NCBI GenBank assembly: GCA_016298185.1 | Contig: JAEDDA010000043.1 | Location: forward strand, 1 to 5,437 | Origin: Bacilli bacterium | GTDB lineage: Bacteria > Bacillota_I > Bacilli_A > RFN20 > CAG-826 | Length of the DNA: 5,437 nucleotides | Direction: 5' to 3' | Part shown: positions 3,162 through 5,437 of the stretch, one piece after another | How positions within the stretch are numbered: the first letter of the stretch is position 1 | Layout: each line of letters begins with the position of its first letter | Notes under the pieces: generated by a model | What the model was told of the DNA's origin: nothing | The model's database searches: none | What the model saw: the letters and a program-made list of their open reading frames with translations, nothing else | Program-made: the position numbers and the translations under genes

Positions 3162-5420
3162 ATGAAACAATCTACAAAGATTTTGTTTGCCTCTTTATTA
3201 GCTGTTTCATTAACTACATCTCTTGTCGCTTGTGGTAACAATAAGAAACCACATACACACAACTATGTCTTCGATAGTTTTGAATGGACAAAATTAGCTG
3301 AAGGCTATAGTGCAGTCGCACGTTTAGTGTGCGCTGAAGACGGAGAAAGTATTGTTCAAGATGCCGAAGTTGCTCTCACTGAAACAATCCCTGCAACTTG
3401 CGAAGAACAAGGCAGCAAGACATACACAGCTACATATGGCGAACACACAGACACAAAAGTGGATCATACCGCCGCACTCGGTCATAGCTATGTGAAAACA
3501 ACTTTCAACGAAAAGAGCTTTGTTTATGAATGCGAACATTGTCACGAAAAGTATTATGACGTAACTGTAGCAGGCACCACTTATTTCTTAAGAGGCAAAG
3601 TTACTTTAGAACCAACATTTGATACAACTGGTACACTTGTTGTTAGCTTCTATAACTTTGATGAAACTAAACAAGAATTCACACACATCACAACACCTAG
3701 CACAGGAACATTCCCATACGATTTAAATATCGAACTTCCAGAATTTAGTAATGGTTCCGTCTATGCTGGTGATACCACCGCAAAAACGTTAAATGTTGAT
3801 GGCTACATTTTCCTTACTAAAACCATTAGAAGTGCTAGTAGCAACGCTGTTGAATTAAATGTTGCTTTACCAATGGCTAAAGTCATCAACACTGATAATT
3901 TATTAACATTTGCTCCTGAAGATTTCGACACCATTTATCCAAATATGACAATGAAACTCGAAATCAGAGCAGGCGAACTAATTTCCGGTTCCATTGGTCC
4001 GGACACACTCTTACAAACGGTTACCGCTTTAAGAAAAGATAGTTTCCAACTTCCATCAAATACCGATGGTTTTGCTTATCAGCATCCAACAAAAGACTTA
4101 ATGGGTTATTCAAATAATTCCAACTCTGCAGCAATTAATTATTCTCTTGGAGGATCAATTTCTGCTTCAGCAAATAAGGTTGTTTACTGTGTTTGGGATG
4201 AAAATCATTCTTTCGATGAAGAACATGTTGAAGTCTTAGTGGAACCAACAATGGAATCAGAAGGTTCAGCAAGATACTACTGCCAAACTGTCGGTCACTC
4301 CGATTACGAAGATCGCCCAATTGCAAAAGTTAAATACACATTTATCGAAGCAGTGGTTGAAAAAGATGGCAATACAGTTCTTTCAACCACAATTTCTCAA
4401 GGTACATTCAAAGTGGGCGATGTTATTTCTATTTGTTTAGATAACAAATTTAAAGATGTCACCATTAAGACTATTGAGAAAAACCACGAATCTGTTCAAG
4501 AAGCTTCTGCGGGTGACGCTGTTGGAATCGGTATTGATTCTTCAAAACTCGCTACAAGTGAAGTTCAACCTGGTTTATTAATCACTGAACCTGGAAAACA
4601 CCTTTTAACAAACGAAATTGATGTTATTGGTCGTGTTTACACAACAGAAGAAGGTGGAAGACATATACCAATTACGAATGGTTATCGTCCAACATTTGAA
4701 ATTAATGGTCGAGAAGTTCCTGGTACAATTACTTGGGACACCAATTTTCTTCCTGAAGGACTCGAGCCTGGTTTTGAAACTGAACAAAATGAATATTTAA
4801 CTATCACATTTTATTCACCAGTGTATTTACCAAACGGTACTACTATTTACGCTAAAGAAGGCAGTGGTAGTAGTGCGAAAACTACTGCAGAGTTCTCTGT
4901 TGATGCAAGAAATACACTTATAGCGTTTGTTTCCGACAACTATTCCGTTGATGGTGGAGAAAACAAATTAATCTATACTGATATAGCTAGAATGCCAACA
5001 CAATACGATTATGAACATTCATATCGTTTAAGAGGATTCGACGAAAGAACAGCTGTTTCCGCTTCAGAAGAAACAAGCTTTGCTCCAAATCAAGTTATCC
5101 CAGCTAATATGCGCAAAGTTTATATGCTTAACGCTATTTGGGGTGATGCTATGTTTACTGCTAAACCAACAGCTATCGAAAACGTAGCTGGTCGTGGAAC
5201 TGTTGTTACACTTGAAGTTAGAGGCGTCGCTGTTAATCTCGGTGATGAATTAAAGATTCGCTTAGCAGATGGCACAATCCAAGATACTGTAGTTACAGGC
5301 ATTCAAGTTGGCAGCGCTAGTCAAAATACAGCTAATGTAGGAGAAACCGCAAAACTCATAGTTAGAGGCGTTTCTCTCGACACACTTTCATTAACAAACT
5401 GCTTCATTTGGGCAAAATAA
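3162..5420 (+). CDS. Large surface lipoprotein with Cys/His repeats and EF-Tu domain 2/3-like barrels
   Basis: 752 residues. MKQSTK, a hydrophobic stretch (7-20) and lipobox LVAC (21-24) predict lipid attachment at Cys24 and a position outside the cell membrane. Residues 31-130 hold a 'PATC...GHSY' repeat seen in many gut Firmicutes surface proteins (PATC 77-80, ALGHSY 105-110, CEHC 124-127). A shorter one spans about 341-390 (YCVW, PTMESEGSARYYC, GHSDYED). Residues 131-340 are beta-rich and unrecognised. About 391-478 resembles EF-Tu domain 2 (QGTFKVGD 413-420, AGDAVGIGI 450-458, GLLITEPG 471-478). About 479-582 resembles EF-Tu domain 3: EEGGRHIPITNGYRPTFE (496-513) parallels the EF-Tu segment EGGRHTPFFxGYRPQF, and VPGTI (519-523) parallels its VTGTI. 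About 661-752 looks like a second domain 2 (AGRGTVVTLEVRG 676-688, LGDELKI 693-699). No P-loop, DxxG or NKxD of a GTPase is present, so this is not an elongation factor. Base composition is visibly richer in GC than the two upstream genes. A ligand- or host-binding role is possible; the function is unknown. Confidence 0.85.
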   Translation: MKQSTKILFASLLAVSLTTSLVACGNNKKPHTHNYVFDSFEWTKLAEGYSAVARLVCAEDGESIVQDAEVALTETIPATCEEQGSKTYTATYGEHTDTKVDHTAALGHSYVKTTFNEKSFVYECEHCHEKYYDVTVAGTTYFLRGKVTLEPTFDTTGTLVVSFYNFDETKQEFTHITTPSTGTFPYDLNIELPEFSNGSVYAGDTTAKTLNVDGYIFLTKTIRSASSNAVELNVALPMAKVINTDNLLTFAPEDFDTIYPNMTMKLEIRAGELISGSIGPDTLLQTVTALRKDSFQLPSNTDGFAYQHPTKDLMGYSNNSNSAAINYSLGGSISASANKVVYCVWDENHSFDEEHVEVLVEPTMESEGSARYYCQTVGHSDYEDRPIAKVKYTFIEAVVEKDGNTVLSTTISQGTFKVGDVISICLDNKFKDVTIKTIEKNHESVQEASAGDAVGIGIDSSKLATSEVQPGLLITEPGKHLLTNEIDVIGRVYTTEEGGRHIPITNGYRPTFEINGREVPGTITWDTNFLPEGLEPGFETEQNEYLTITFYSPVYLPNGTTIYAKEGSGSSAKTTAEFSVDARNTLIAFVSDNYSVDGGENKLIYTDIARMPTQYDYEHSYRLRGFDERTAVSASEETSFAPNQVIPANMRKVYMLNAIWGDAMFTAKPTAIENVAGRGTVVTLEVRGVAVNLGDELKIRLADGTIQDTVVTGIQVGSASQNTANVGETAKLIVRGVSLDTLSLTNCFIWAK

Positions 5421-5433
5421 TTACTTGTAATTA
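5418..5433. repeat. Small hairpin overlapping the lipoprotein stop codon
   Basis: TAATTAC (5418-5424) and GTAATTA (5427-5433) pair perfectly around TT. Only four bases follow before the window ends and they are not T-rich, so a terminator on the + strand is not shown. On the - strand the hairpin is followed by TTTTGCCC, a poor T-run. Confidence 0.3.
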
Positions 5434-5437
5434 GAAA

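Noticed and set aside
4605..4800. Short overlapping frames on both strands inside the lipoprotein gene
   Set aside because: The lipoprotein frame here encodes the conserved EF-Tu-like GGRHIPITNGYRP segment; the other frames have no recognisable motif or ribosome site.
3162..5420. The lipoprotein as a diverged EF-Tu or other translational GTPase
   Set aside because: There is no Walker A, DxxG or NKxD motif, and it has a lipoprotein signal peptide.

Overview
The window is AT-rich and uses the standard genetic code: TGA ends the first gene and tryptophan is TGG. The strong AGGAG-type ribosome sites and the lipobox lipoprotein point to a low-GC Gram-positive lineage, most likely a host-associated Bacilli/Mycoplasmatota-like bacterium. 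That placement is inferred from style, not from a marker gene. All genes are on the + strand.

Layout: (1) Positions 2-79 hold a broken piece of an AAA_14-type ATPase that resembles the complete ATPase further downstream. (2) A promoter buried in an inverted repeat (77-131) drives a Fic-fold protein (153-1082) whose Fic motif has Gln where the catalytic His should be. (3) The 461-base gap 1083-1543 holds copy A of a ~127-bp repeat, an AT palindrome, a strong intrinsic terminator (1306-1340), a 12-bp-period tandem repeat (1360-1419), and a 20-bp direct repeat pair that encloses the arms of a 10-bp inverted repeat just before the next gene. (4) A complete AAA_14/DUF4143 ATPase (1544-2872) is followed, starting at the base after its stop codon, by copy B of the ~127-bp repeat and a second hairpin terminator. 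(5) A 752-residue lipoprotein (3162-5420) has Cys/His 'PATC...GH' repeats and, unexpectedly, a segment strongly resembling domains 2 and 3 of elongation factor Tu, plus a second EF-Tu domain-2-like barrel at its C terminus. It has no GTPase domain.

The Fic and ATPase genes are separated by a terminator and look like independent accessory cassettes sharing the same 3' element, next to an older decayed ATPase copy. The lipoprotein is its own unit, visibly less AT-rich than the two upstream genes. The most notable observation is the export of translation-factor-like barrels on a surface lipoprotein. Next are the paired 3' repeats, the elaborate repeat architecture upstream of the ATPase, and the His-less Fic protein.
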